Source of the DNA: Gemmatimonadota bacterium
GTDB taxonomy: Bacteria; Gemmatimonadota; Gemmatimonadetes; JACCXV01; JAHWKZ01
DNA length: 5,889 nt
NCBI GenBank assembly: GCA_030641505.1
Contig: DAOWHI010000096.1
Coordinates: 1-5,889 of the forward strand
Direction: 5' to 3'
The notes below the pieces were generated by a model that saw nothing but the letters and a program-made list of their open reading frames with translations, searched no databases and was not told the DNA's origin. Each line of letters starts with the position of its first letter. The first letter of the stretch is position 1. Position numbers and translations under genes: made by a program. Shown piece by piece: positions 1 to 4,973 of the stretch.

Positions 1-20
1 CTATAATTGAATGATCTGCA

Positions 21-36
21 AGGGGTTACACCCCCT
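21..36. repeat. Short inverted repeat (hairpin) in presumed element end
   Basis: AGGGG (21-25) and CCCCT (32-36) can pair around a 6-nt loop. No T-run follows, so it is not a convincing terminator. Its role is unknown; it could be a recombinase or accessory-factor site, or chance. Confidence 0.4.
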
Positions 37-41
37 CAAAC

Positions 42-61
42 CGTTTCATCACGTTTCATCA
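42..61 (+). repeat. Perfect tandem repeat of a 10-bp unit, two copies
   Basis: The unit CGTTTCATCA occurs twice with no gap (42-51 and 52-61), about 20 bp from the recombination-type junction at 80. Tandem direct repeats beside att cores are commonly arm-type binding sites of tyrosine integrases or sites for excisionases. The repeat is seen directly; the role is inferred. Confidence 0.6.
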
Positions 62-79
62 ATTTTCGGGATTAGCTAA

Positions 80-124
80 CTCTTAACCAGTAGGTTCCAG
101 GTTCGATTCCTGGGCGGCCCACCA
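80..124 (+). other. 3' half of tRNA-Lys(CUU): attachment-site (att) scar of an integrated element
   Basis: This 45-nt segment reads as the 3' part of a tRNA. It has anticodon loop CTCTTAA (80-86, anticodon CTT), the 3' anticodon strand CCAGT (87-91) and a 5-nt variable loop (92-96). The T arm is CCAGG (97-101), loop TTCGATT (102-108) and CCTGG (109-113). Then come acceptor strand GCGGCCC (114-120), discriminator A and encoded CCA (122-124). The T stem pairs perfectly. The 5' anticodon strand that should be ACTGG-like is GCTAA, and no GGGCCGY acceptor strand or D arm lies upstream, so it cannot make a working tRNA. Tyrosine-recombinase elements that enter a tRNA at the anticodon loop leave exactly this remnant at their far end, while an intact copy is rebuilt at the other end. 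With this orientation the element should lie to the left. That it is an att site is inferred; the tRNA structure is seen directly. Confidence 0.82.
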
Positions 125-137
125 TCGCTAGTCATCG

Positions 138-159
138 TCGGCCAGTTGCCGATTTCTCT
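138..159 (+). terminator. Weak intrinsic-terminator-like hairpin after the tRNA fragment
   Basis: TCGGC (138-142) can pair with GCCGA (148-152) around a 5-nt loop, followed by TTTCTCT. It lies 13 nt after the encoded CCA, where the original tRNA-Lys transcript would have needed to end. The stem is only 5 bp and the U-tract is interrupted, so the call is tentative. Confidence 0.3.
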
Positions 160-325
160 CCGTTCAACCAAATCAGATCATCAGCACGTTCCTCCTAGTT
201 CGTTGTAGCGCAAGCCACTAGCGGGTTACGACGCGGCTCGGCCTGTCCATTGCCGAAGGGCTTCGCGCAGAGCTCGTGAGATGGGGCTCAAACAGATGGC
301 GCCGAGCATCGACTGCTCCGCGTCG

Positions 326-333
326 AAAGGAGG
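326..333 (+). promoter_or_regulatory. Shine-Dalgarno site for the 346 lipoprotein gene
   Basis: AAAGGAGG is a near-perfect anti-16S match, with 12 nt to the ATG at 346. The spacing is a little long but usable. It supports 346 as the start rather than the next in-frame ATG at 364. Confidence 0.6.
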
Positions 334-345
334 AACGAGTCAAGG

Positions 346-1368
346 ATGAGAAGAGCAGTACCGATGCTACTAGGAGCGCTGACAGTCTTTTCGGCCTGTG
401 CGGAGAACGCGGTGGGGCCTGCCGGCCTAAACCCAGATCAAGACCGCGTAGCTCAATCCGAGGTGGGCGTGCCCCCACCCGATCCGCAGTTGCCCAACAC
501 GATCGACACCGATGGAGACGGCCTGCCAGACACGGCAGAAGAAATCTTGCTACGGCAGTTTCGACCGTCTTGGTATTTCGACGGACAGGAATTCATCTTC
601 CCGATCTCGATCGCTCAATGGGGCCTGGCGACGGGCTCGATATCCCAGGGCAGCTCGAGGATTCCGTACAACAACCTCTACACACTGAAGAACGCCGCGC
701 TCTCCCTCAGCCGAGGCGTCATGAAGCCGACCGGGTTCTTTATCGTCGGCAATCGGGAAGACGACGCTCCGGTCTACGTAGATGCCGTGCCGATGCCGGA
801 AACCTTCTCGGTCGGGGGCAAGAACGAGCTGGTCTGGCTGCACTACTACCTGTTCTTCGGTGATGACGCCAAGCTCATCCTGTGGCCGAACGGTTTGCGT
901 CACCGGGGGGATTGGGAGCACATCTGCATCCTGGTTGAGCGCAGCGCGGCCGGAATCCGGCAGCGTGCCCCGGTCAAGCTGCACTTCCACCATCACGGCG
1001 ATCTCGACGTCAGTTCGACCGCCTACGCGTGGCACGCCGACTACTGGGGTTACAGACACCCGCGGGTCTATGTCGAGGCCGGTGCCCACGGCATGTACCG
1101 AAACCCGGGCCGGGGACCGGTAGGGCCGCACAACAGCAACGCTGGCTCGCCCGACAACCCGCTCGACAATCCACTGCGGTTCATGGCATCGCATTGGTCG
1201 ACTCGGTTCGGGCAAGCAAAGGACGAAAAAGAGATTCTGCAACGGTACCGTGGCAAGTGGGGAGACAGCGGTGGGAGCCCGAAGGGGCCGCTGCAGTACA
1301 ACAACAGCTGTGATCACGACTACGTCAAGCGCCCGCGGTCGTTTAGTTTCCGGTTGTCAGATTGCTAA
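346..1368 (+). CDS. Putative secreted lipoprotein with Vps62/DUF946-like domain
   Basis: 340 residues. The N-terminus MRRAVPMLLGALTVFSAC looks like a lipoprotein signal with C18 as the modified cysteine; F at -3 is a non-ideal lipobox residue, so ordinary secretion is also possible. A linker leads to DTDGDGLPD (54-62), a calcium-binding loop of the thrombospondin-3/dockerin type. The rest resembles the Vps62/DUF946 family and, more distantly, NPP1-like (NLP) proteins. Supporting motifs are 'QEFIFPISI' (81-89), 'HRGDWEHI' (186-193), 'HPRVYVEAGAHG' (238-249) and 'WGDSGGSPKGP' (305-315). His/Asp/Glu clusters (HFHHHGD, 213-219) could bind metal. The biochemical role of the bacterial members is not known to me, and I do not propose an enzyme activity. 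It should sit at the cell envelope. It is the first gene of a likely pair with the 1400 gene, 31 nt downstream. Gene reality is sure; the family call is moderate. Confidence 0.8.
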   Translation: MRRAVPMLLGALTVFSACAENAVGPAGLNPDQDRVAQSEVGVPPPDPQLPNTIDTDGDGLPDTAEEILLRQFRPSWYFDGQEFIFPISIAQWGLATGSISQGSSRIPYNNLYTLKNAALSLSRGVMKPTGFFIVGNREDDAPVYVDAVPMPETFSVGGKNELVWLHYYLFFGDDAKLILWPNGLRHRGDWEHICILVERSAAGIRQRAPVKLHFHHHGDLDVSSTAYAWHADYWGYRHPRVYVEAGAHGMYRNPGRGPVGPHNSNAGSPDNPLDNPLRFMASHWSTRFGQAKDEKEILQRYRGKWGDSGGSPKGPLQYNNSCDHDYVKRPRSFSFRLSDC

Positions 1369-1399
1369 CCCACGGACGTCACGTGTTGAGGCGACTGCT

Positions 1400-1813
1400 A
1401 TGAAGGTGATGCTCGGCGCTCTGATTCTCAACGTGATCTTGTCCGGCAATGTCCAGGCGCAAGTCGCAGAGGCGCCGCCCAGCGCGACTGAGAATCACTC
1501 CGCACCCTTACCTCTCGAGAACGACGCGTGCGATTCGGACTTCGATGGCGCATGGATTGGTGCCGGGGTCGGTGCGCTCGGTGGTCTGGGGTTGGCGGCC
1601 TTGATCCATGATGGGTGCGGCGAAGGGCTTTGTGCGGTGGGCGCGTTGCTGGGCTCGATTGCGGGTTTCTGGGCCGGATTGGGGATCGACTCGAGACGGT
1701 GTCGTCAGCCGCCCTCCAGCTCCTCGACCGACCTTGGCCAATCGTCCTTGAGCAGCCGGCTGAGCGCGCGATCGGCCAGTACACGGCCGTGGGTCTGGCA
1801 GGTGGGGCAGTAG
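1400..1813 (+). CDS. Small exported protein with two glycine-zipper helices
   Basis: 137 residues, family not recognised. The start is ATG 1400, with GAGG (1388-1391) 8 nt upstream. Residues 1-20 form a clean signal peptide ending VQA, with cleavage expected before Q21. Two hydrophobic helices follow, at about 51-70 and 78-97. Each is a glycine zipper: G54-G58-G62, and G81-G85-G89-G93 at perfect four-residue spacing. C73 and C78 lie in the turn between them, with C44 and C101 outside. Glycine-zipper pairs are known in outer-membrane lipoproteins and in proteins that oligomerise in membranes, so an envelope role is the best guess. From residue 102 the tail is Ser/Arg-rich and antisense to the end of the glycosylase gene. 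That tail may be non-conserved read-through after loss of an earlier stop. The gene probably shares a transcript with the lipoprotein gene. Confidence 0.68.
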   Translation: MKVMLGALILNVILSGNVQAQVAEAPPSATENHSAPLPLENDACDSDFDGAWIGAGVGALGGLGLAALIHDGCGEGLCAVGALLGSIAGFWAGLGIDSRRCRQPPSSSSTDLGQSSLSSRLSARSASTRPWVWQVGQ

Positions 1814-2595
1814 TTCGTCTCGCGGTTGGCGTAGACGATGCGCTGAATCGGGGTCTCACACACGGGACATGGCTCGCGATACTTCCCGTGGACCGCCATC
1901 CCCGGATGAAAAGCGGTCACCTTCTCGGGAAATCCGTCGCCGACCTCCGAGCACCGAATCTCGATCCATTCTTCGAGGATCGTCCGCGAGGCCTGCCACA
2001 AGCACTCGATCTGGCCGGGGTCGAGGTTCGTGCTGAGCTGAAGCGGTGACAGCTTGGCGGCGTGCAAGATCTCGTCCGCGAACGCGGCTCCGATTCCGCT
2101 AAAAGTTCGCGGGTCGGTCAGTGCCCGCTTCAGGGTATGCCGCCCCTGGAGGAGCGCGCGACGAAACTCCTCCAGTGTTGAGTCAGGAACCTCGATGCCA
2201 CCGGGATCGAGCGCCTGGAGCGCTTTCGCACCGAGAACCAAGTGCAGCGCCACTCGACGCATGGTGCCGGCCTCGGTCAAGAGGAGTGATCCGGTCGAGA
2301 AGTCAAACGCTGCTAGCCCCCGTTTGCGGGGAATCTCCCACTTCGCTTCCGCCCACCTGAGCCGGCCTGCCACCATGAGGTGTAGCACAAGAAAGAGATC
2401 GGGGTCAAAACCGATCACGAGTCGCTTGCCAATCCGGTCGATCTGGCTGACCCGTCGCCCGGTGAGCGTATCGAGCGGCGGGTCGAAGGTCTTGAGCAGC
2501 GCAAACGACCGCAGACGTACGTCGATCAGTGTGGAGCCGACGATTCTCGGCTCGAGCGCACGCAGGTAGGCTACGATCTCAGGAAGCTCTGGCAC
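1705..2595 (-). CDS. Fpg/Nei-family DNA glycosylase (MutM-like), divergent
   Basis: 296 residues. The family removes oxidised bases and cuts the abasic site by beta/delta elimination. The start is GTG 2595 because it gives the obligatory M-PELPE N-terminus (P2 nucleophile, E3). The frame is open a further 119 codons upstream, but that stretch is antisense-frame noise over the preceding gene. K57 ('GKRL') is kept. The helix-two-turn-helix is 'GIGAAFADE' (167-175), and the C-terminal zinc finger uses C243, C246, C263 and C266, with R258 of its beta-hairpin present. By recalled alignment with E. coli Fpg, the intercalating Met is V75, the Phe of 'RRF' is V115 and the phosphate-binding Asn is A170. 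It therefore belongs to a side branch, and its substrate need not be 8-oxoguanine. It is third in a minus-strand operon, 11 nt after the membrane-protein gene. It converges with and overlaps the 1400 gene. Confidence 0.93.
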   Translation of the reverse strand: MPELPEIVAYLRALEPRIVGSTLIDVRLRSFALLKTFDPPLDTLTGRRVSQIDRIGKRLVIGFDPDLFLVLHLMVAGRLRWAEAKWEIPRKRGLAAFDFSTGSLLLTEAGTMRRVALHLVLGAKALQALDPGGIEVPDSTLEEFRRALLQGRHTLKRALTDPRTFSGIGAAFADEILHAAKLSPLQLSTNLDPGQIECLWQASRTILEEWIEIRCSEVGDGFPEKVTAFHPGMAVHGKYREPCPVCETPIQRIVYANRETNYCPTCQTHGRVLADRALSRLLKDDWPRSVEELEGG

Positions 2596-2606
2596 GTTGA
2601 TCCAGA

Positions 2607-3047
2607 CTATGGTTGGGTGGTGTAGGATCGCACGAGCAACCACGCGAAAACCTGAAGCCCAAGCGCTATCGTCAGCATCGCCATGGACAGCGCGATCACG
2701 AACTTGGCCCGGCGACGAGCCGGCCCGCCCTCGACCACGGGTGTGTCCATGAGGACCCGTGTTCCCGGCGGTGGCCACTCTCCCGTCGCGAGTGAGCGAC
2801 GGGCCTTGCGCGCTTCGCTGACCCCCACCAGAGCGGTCGTCACGCCGACCACCGCAGCCGCCATCTTCAAGAACGACGCTGCGCGGTCGAAGGCGAGTTG
2901 CCGATCGTACTGGGCGAGCTTCTCGATCTCGGCCAATGCACGTTGCGTCCAATCATAAGTGACAAACCCACATACTATGATCACCACTAGAGCGATCGCC
3001 GTGTACACGCGAAGCCTATTGTCGGCATGGATCATTTTGGCGTTCAT
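2607..3047 (-). CDS. Small three-helix inner-membrane protein of unknown function
   Basis: 146 residues. Hydrophobic segments lie at about 13-29, 57-76 and 115-138. An amphipathic, charged stretch (31-56) separates the first two. A loop with 'GEWPPPGTRVLMDTP' (89-103) precedes the third. I recall similar 'PPPGmRvirDTp' loops in unnamed small bacterial membrane proteins but know of no assigned role. The ATG at 3047 shares four bases (ATGA) with the stop of the exported-protein gene upstream, so translation is probably coupled. The glycosylase start follows 11 nt after its stop. The tight packing suggests the three are made together. Nothing in the sequence links it directly to DNA repair. Confidence 0.82.
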   Translation of the reverse strand: MNAKMIHADNRLRVYTAIALVVIIVCGFVTYDWTQRALAEIEKLAQYDRQLAFDRAASFLKMAAAVVGVTTALVGVSEARKARRSLATGEWPPPGTRVLMDTPVVEGGPARRRAKFVIALSMAMLTIALGLQVFAWLLVRSYTTQP

Positions 3048-3787
3048 TGGGGTTCCAGTTTCGCCTCGCTGAGTCGAACGTCAACTTCGGAAACCGTTCC
3101 ATGGTGCCCGTAAACATACGACGTCATGCCGACATCCGAGACGTACTCGACGACGCGATGATCGAACAGGGTGCGGTGGCTGACGTGGTACCGAGTCCTG
3201 GGGATCCCCGGATCGATCCCTTTGACGTCGAGCCCATCCAACAGCTCGACGCTCTCGACTACCCAACAGTACAAGTAGTCTTGTCGTGTTCGCGAGTTGA
3301 GGTCACAAAACCGCTTGAGCTCCGATAGCGGAAGATCGAGAAAGAGCTCGTATTCCTGGAGCAGATCGATCAGCGAGTCGCCGATGGCACGCAGTCGTTG
3401 CTCGACTTCGACAGCCCGCTTGTCGCTCAGTAGGTAGAGCTGCTCGGTTTCCCCTTCCCCGATCGCGACCACCAGGTGCCGACGTCGTCCGCGGCCTTCC
3501 TCGTACCATGCGAGATCGGCTGGGTGGCCTTCGAGCACCGCCGCCCGGAGCCCATGACGCTCCATGACGTCGACGATCTCCATCGTCCACTCGATCTCTT
3601 TTTCCAGCACGTCATTGGAGCCGGCTGGCGTCCAGCGTATCGTTCCGGTGTAGACCCAGGTGTTGCCCAACGCCATCGGAAAGACAGCTGGAGGGGATAG
3701 CTCCTGACCGAGTGCGTTGTCGGTCAGCAACGTGAGAGCGCCACCGATCAGCGGCAGAGCTGCCGAGCGCACGACAGATCGCCACAC
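3044..3787 (-). CDS. Exported protein of unknown function
   Basis: 247 residues from the chosen GTG start. This start gives a normal-length signal peptide (MWRSVVRSAALPLIGGALTLL) with cleavage expected after A25-L26-G27. In-frame starts at GTG 3826 and TTG 3838 would add 13 or 17 residues and leave only 19 nt to era. No start has a good Shine-Dalgarno, so the choice rests on the signal peptide. The mature protein begins with 'FPMALGNTWVY' (36-46), a motif seen at the N-terminus of many secreted, beta-rich hypothetical proteins. It ends with 'GHHGTVSEVDVRL' (227-239). C161 and C174 could form a disulphide. No catalytic signature is visible. It is first in the operon with the membrane protein and the Fpg-like gene, and divergent from era. 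Confidence 0.78.
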   Translation of the reverse strand: MWRSVVRSAALPLIGGALTLLTDNALGQELSPPAVFPMALGNTWVYTGTIRWTPAGSNDVLEKEIEWTMEIVDVMERHGLRAAVLEGHPADLAWYEEGRGRRRHLVVAIGEGETEQLYLLSDKRAVEVEQRLRAIGDSLIDLLQEYELFLDLPLSELKRFCDLNSRTRQDYLYCWVVESVELLDGLDVKGIDPGIPRTRYHVSHRTLFDHRVVEYVSDVGMTSYVYGHHGTVSEVDVRLSEAKLEPQ

Positions 3788-3803
3788 TGCACCGTAAGGT
3801 CGT

Positions 3804-3815
3804 TTCTCATGAGAA
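3804..3815. promoter_or_regulatory. Perfect 12-bp palindrome in the divergent region, possible operator
   Basis: TTCTCATGAGAA is its own reverse complement. It lies between the two divergent operons if the minus gene starts at GTG 3787. On the minus strand a -35-like TTGTCA (3838-3833) is 18 bp from a -10-like TCTCAT (3814-3809) inside the palindrome, so a bound dimer could block that promoter. The palindrome is seen; the promoter match is modest and the operator role is inferred. If TTG 3838 is the true start, the site is inside the coding region. Confidence 0.3.
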
Positions 3816-3857
3816 GCGCGCAACACGAGAAGTGACAATCTATTACGATATTCACGG

Positions 3858-4757
3858 ATGAGCCCTCATGTGACCAGAGCCGGCTTTGTGGCGCTGATCG
3901 GACGGCCAAATGTCGGCAAATCGACACTGCTTAACCGACTCGTCGGGGTGCACCTGGCGGCGGTCAGTCCCAAGGCCCAGACGACCCGCCACCGGATCCC
4001 GGGTTTTCGAGTTGAGGGGGATACCCAGATCGTGTTCGTCGACACGCCCGGTCTGCTCGAGCCGGGATACGCGTTGCAGGCGGCGATGGTCCAGAGCGCC
4101 CGCGCGGCGGTCGAGGGCGTCGACGCGATCTACTGGCTGGTCGACACGGACGCGATCTCCGATCCAGAGCGAGAGCTCCTGACGATGCTTGAGAATGAGC
4201 CTGTTCCGGTGTTTCTCATCCTGACAAAGTCCGATCGAACGAGCCGGACTACGCTCGATCGATGGGAGTCGGCTTGGGGCGACGTCTTCCAGTGGGCTGG
4301 GCGCCACCGGGTGAGTGCAGTCACTGGCGAGGGAGTGGACAACCTGCTGGCGTCCACGCGCGGGGTGCTGCCCGAGCAGCCATTTTTCTACCCCGAAGAA
4401 GATCTGACCAACCTGAGCCTCCGGTTCGTGGCCGCCGAGCTCATTCGAGAGGCGTGTTATCGAGAGCTGGGCGCAGAGCTGCCATACAGCGTCCATGCAG
4501 CGGTCACCGACTGGGTCGAGCCGAGCGGCAAGAAAGTGAAAACCGCCTTGGAAGCAACGTTGTATGTCGAGCGCGAGAGCCAGAAGGGAATGGTGATCGG
4601 GCAGGGGGGCAAGAAGATAAAGGCGATCGGCATCCGAGCTCGTGGGGCGATCGAAGAGTTGATCGCCGGACCGGTTCATCTGTCCCTCCGAGTCAAGGTT
4701 CGGAAAAAGTGGTCGCGACGGGAAGCGGACCTCAAGTTCTTCGGCTACAAGCCGTAG
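3858..4757 (+). CDS. era: GTPase Era
   Basis: 299 residues, the usual Era length. Era binds 16S rRNA near its 3' end during 30S assembly and couples ribosome maturation to growth; it is cytosolic and membrane-associated. The GTPase motifs are G1 'GRPNVGKST' (15-23), G2/switch 'SPKAQTTRHRI' (37-47), G3 'DTPG' (62-65), G4 'TKSD' (123-126) and G5 'SAVTGEG' (153-159). G4 has Thr where Era usually has Asn; TKxD occurs in other working GTPases, so activity is expected. The C-terminal KH domain has 'GMVIGQGGKKIKAIG' (244-258) and ends 'KVRKKW...FFGY'. The ATG at 3858 has only a weak ribosome site; the in-frame GTG at 3870 (MTRAGFVALIGRP) is an alternative closer to the common Era N-terminus. It heads a cluster with the Trm112-like gene and rnr. 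Confidence 0.97.
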   Translation: MSPHVTRAGFVALIGRPNVGKSTLLNRLVGVHLAAVSPKAQTTRHRIPGFRVEGDTQIVFVDTPGLLEPGYALQAAMVQSARAAVEGVDAIYWLVDTDAISDPERELLTMLENEPVPVFLILTKSDRTSRTTLDRWESAWGDVFQWAGRHRVSAVTGEGVDNLLASTRGVLPEQPFFYPEEDLTNLSLRFVAAELIREACYRELGAELPYSVHAAVTDWVEPSGKKVKTALEATLYVERESQKGMVIGQGGKKIKAIGIRARGAIEELIAGPVHLSLRVKVRKKWSRREADLKFFGYKP

Positions 4758-4792
4758 CCGATGGATCGACTGCTGATCTAACGATGACACAG

Positions 4793-4799
4793 AAAGGAG
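4793..4799 (+). promoter_or_regulatory. Shine-Dalgarno site for the Trm112-family gene
   Basis: AAAGGAG lies 6 nt before ATG 4806, an ideal spacing. It fixes the start and indicates strong independent translation initiation inside the operon. This contrasts with the following rnr, which has no such site. Confidence 0.7.
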
Positions 4800-4805
4800 C
4801 CTTCC

Positions 4806-4973
4806 ATGGCGCTGGACAAGGAGTTGCTGGAGATCCTGGCTTGCCCAAAATGCAAAGGCAACCTGGAGTACAAGGAGAGCGAACAGGTTCTCGAGTGCGC
4901 CGCGTGCAAGCTGCGTTATCCAATCAAAGACGACATCCCGATCATGTTGATTGACGAAGCAGAATCTTTTTGA
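4806..4973 (+). CDS. Trm112 family (UPF0434/YcaR-like) small zinc protein
   Basis: 55 residues, MALDKELLEILACPKCKGNL at the N-terminus, typical length for bacterial Trm112-like proteins. Four cysteines, C13 and C16 ('CPKC') and C31 and C34 ('CAAC'), match the zinc-binding pattern. The 'YPIKDDIPIML' end (39-49) is the conserved family C-terminus. In archaea and eukaryotes, Trm112 is a partner that stabilises and activates RNA and protein methyltransferases. Bacterial members are presumed to act likewise, but the partner here is unknown. It lies 48 nt after era and overlaps the start of rnr by three bases, so a ribosome- or RNA-linked role is reasonable. Family identity is strong; the function is inferred. 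Confidence 0.93.
   Translation: MALDKELLEILACPKCKGNLEYKESEQVLECAACKLRYPIKDDIPIMLIDEAESF

Larger units (their letters stand above)
1..79. mobile_element. Presumed right-hand end of an integrated element (partial)
   Basis: These bases lie on the element side of the tRNA scar. G/C is 32 of 79, compared with 36 of 60 in 181-240, which fits foreign DNA. All three forward frames hit a stop within the first 14 bases, so no gene runs in from the left on this strand. The segment holds a short hairpin (21-36), a tandem 10-bp repeat (42-61) and a palindrome (72-79). The integrase, cargo and intact tRNA would be outside the window. The call rests on the tRNA fragment and composition only. Confidence 0.55.
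125..345. other. Gene-free spacer between the tRNA scar and the first gene
   Basis: No protein that I would defend is encoded here on either strand. Apart from the weak hairpin at 138-159 and the ribosome binding site at 326-333, nothing recognisable is present. A promoter for the 346 gene is expected in this stretch, but I cannot point to a convincing -35/-10 pair. Confidence 0.5.

Noticed and set aside
2..7. TATAAT hexamer at the left edge
   Set aside because: It is a perfect -10 sequence, but any -35 would be outside the window and no gene follows on that strand before 346; it may be chance in an AT-rich stretch.
42..61. Possible CRISPR or satellite array
   Set aside because: There are only two 10-bp units with no spacer; this is far too short for a CRISPR repeat-spacer array.
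80..124. A functional tRNA gene
   Set aside because: There is no D arm, 5' acceptor strand or 5' anticodon strand upstream, so a cloverleaf cannot form.
276..863. 195-codon plus-strand open frame overlapping the lipoprotein gene
   Set aside because: Its product is Arg-rich with no motifs, and it is displaced by the better-supported frame starting at 346.
550..1317. 255-codon open frame on the minus strand
   Set aside because: It is antisense to the lipoprotein gene, has no signal or motif, and the plus strand has a good ribosome site, signal peptide and family motifs.
2596..2952. 119-codon N-terminal extension of the Fpg-like protein
   Set aside because: The family needs Pro right after the start Met as the nucleophile, which GTG 2595 provides. 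The extension is low-complexity Arg/Gly sequence lying over the membrane-protein gene in another frame.
3852..4790. 312-codon open frame on the minus strand
   Set aside because: It is antisense to era over its whole length. Era has all GTPase and KH motifs, and the antisense product shows no recognisable domain; long shadows are common in GC-rich DNA.
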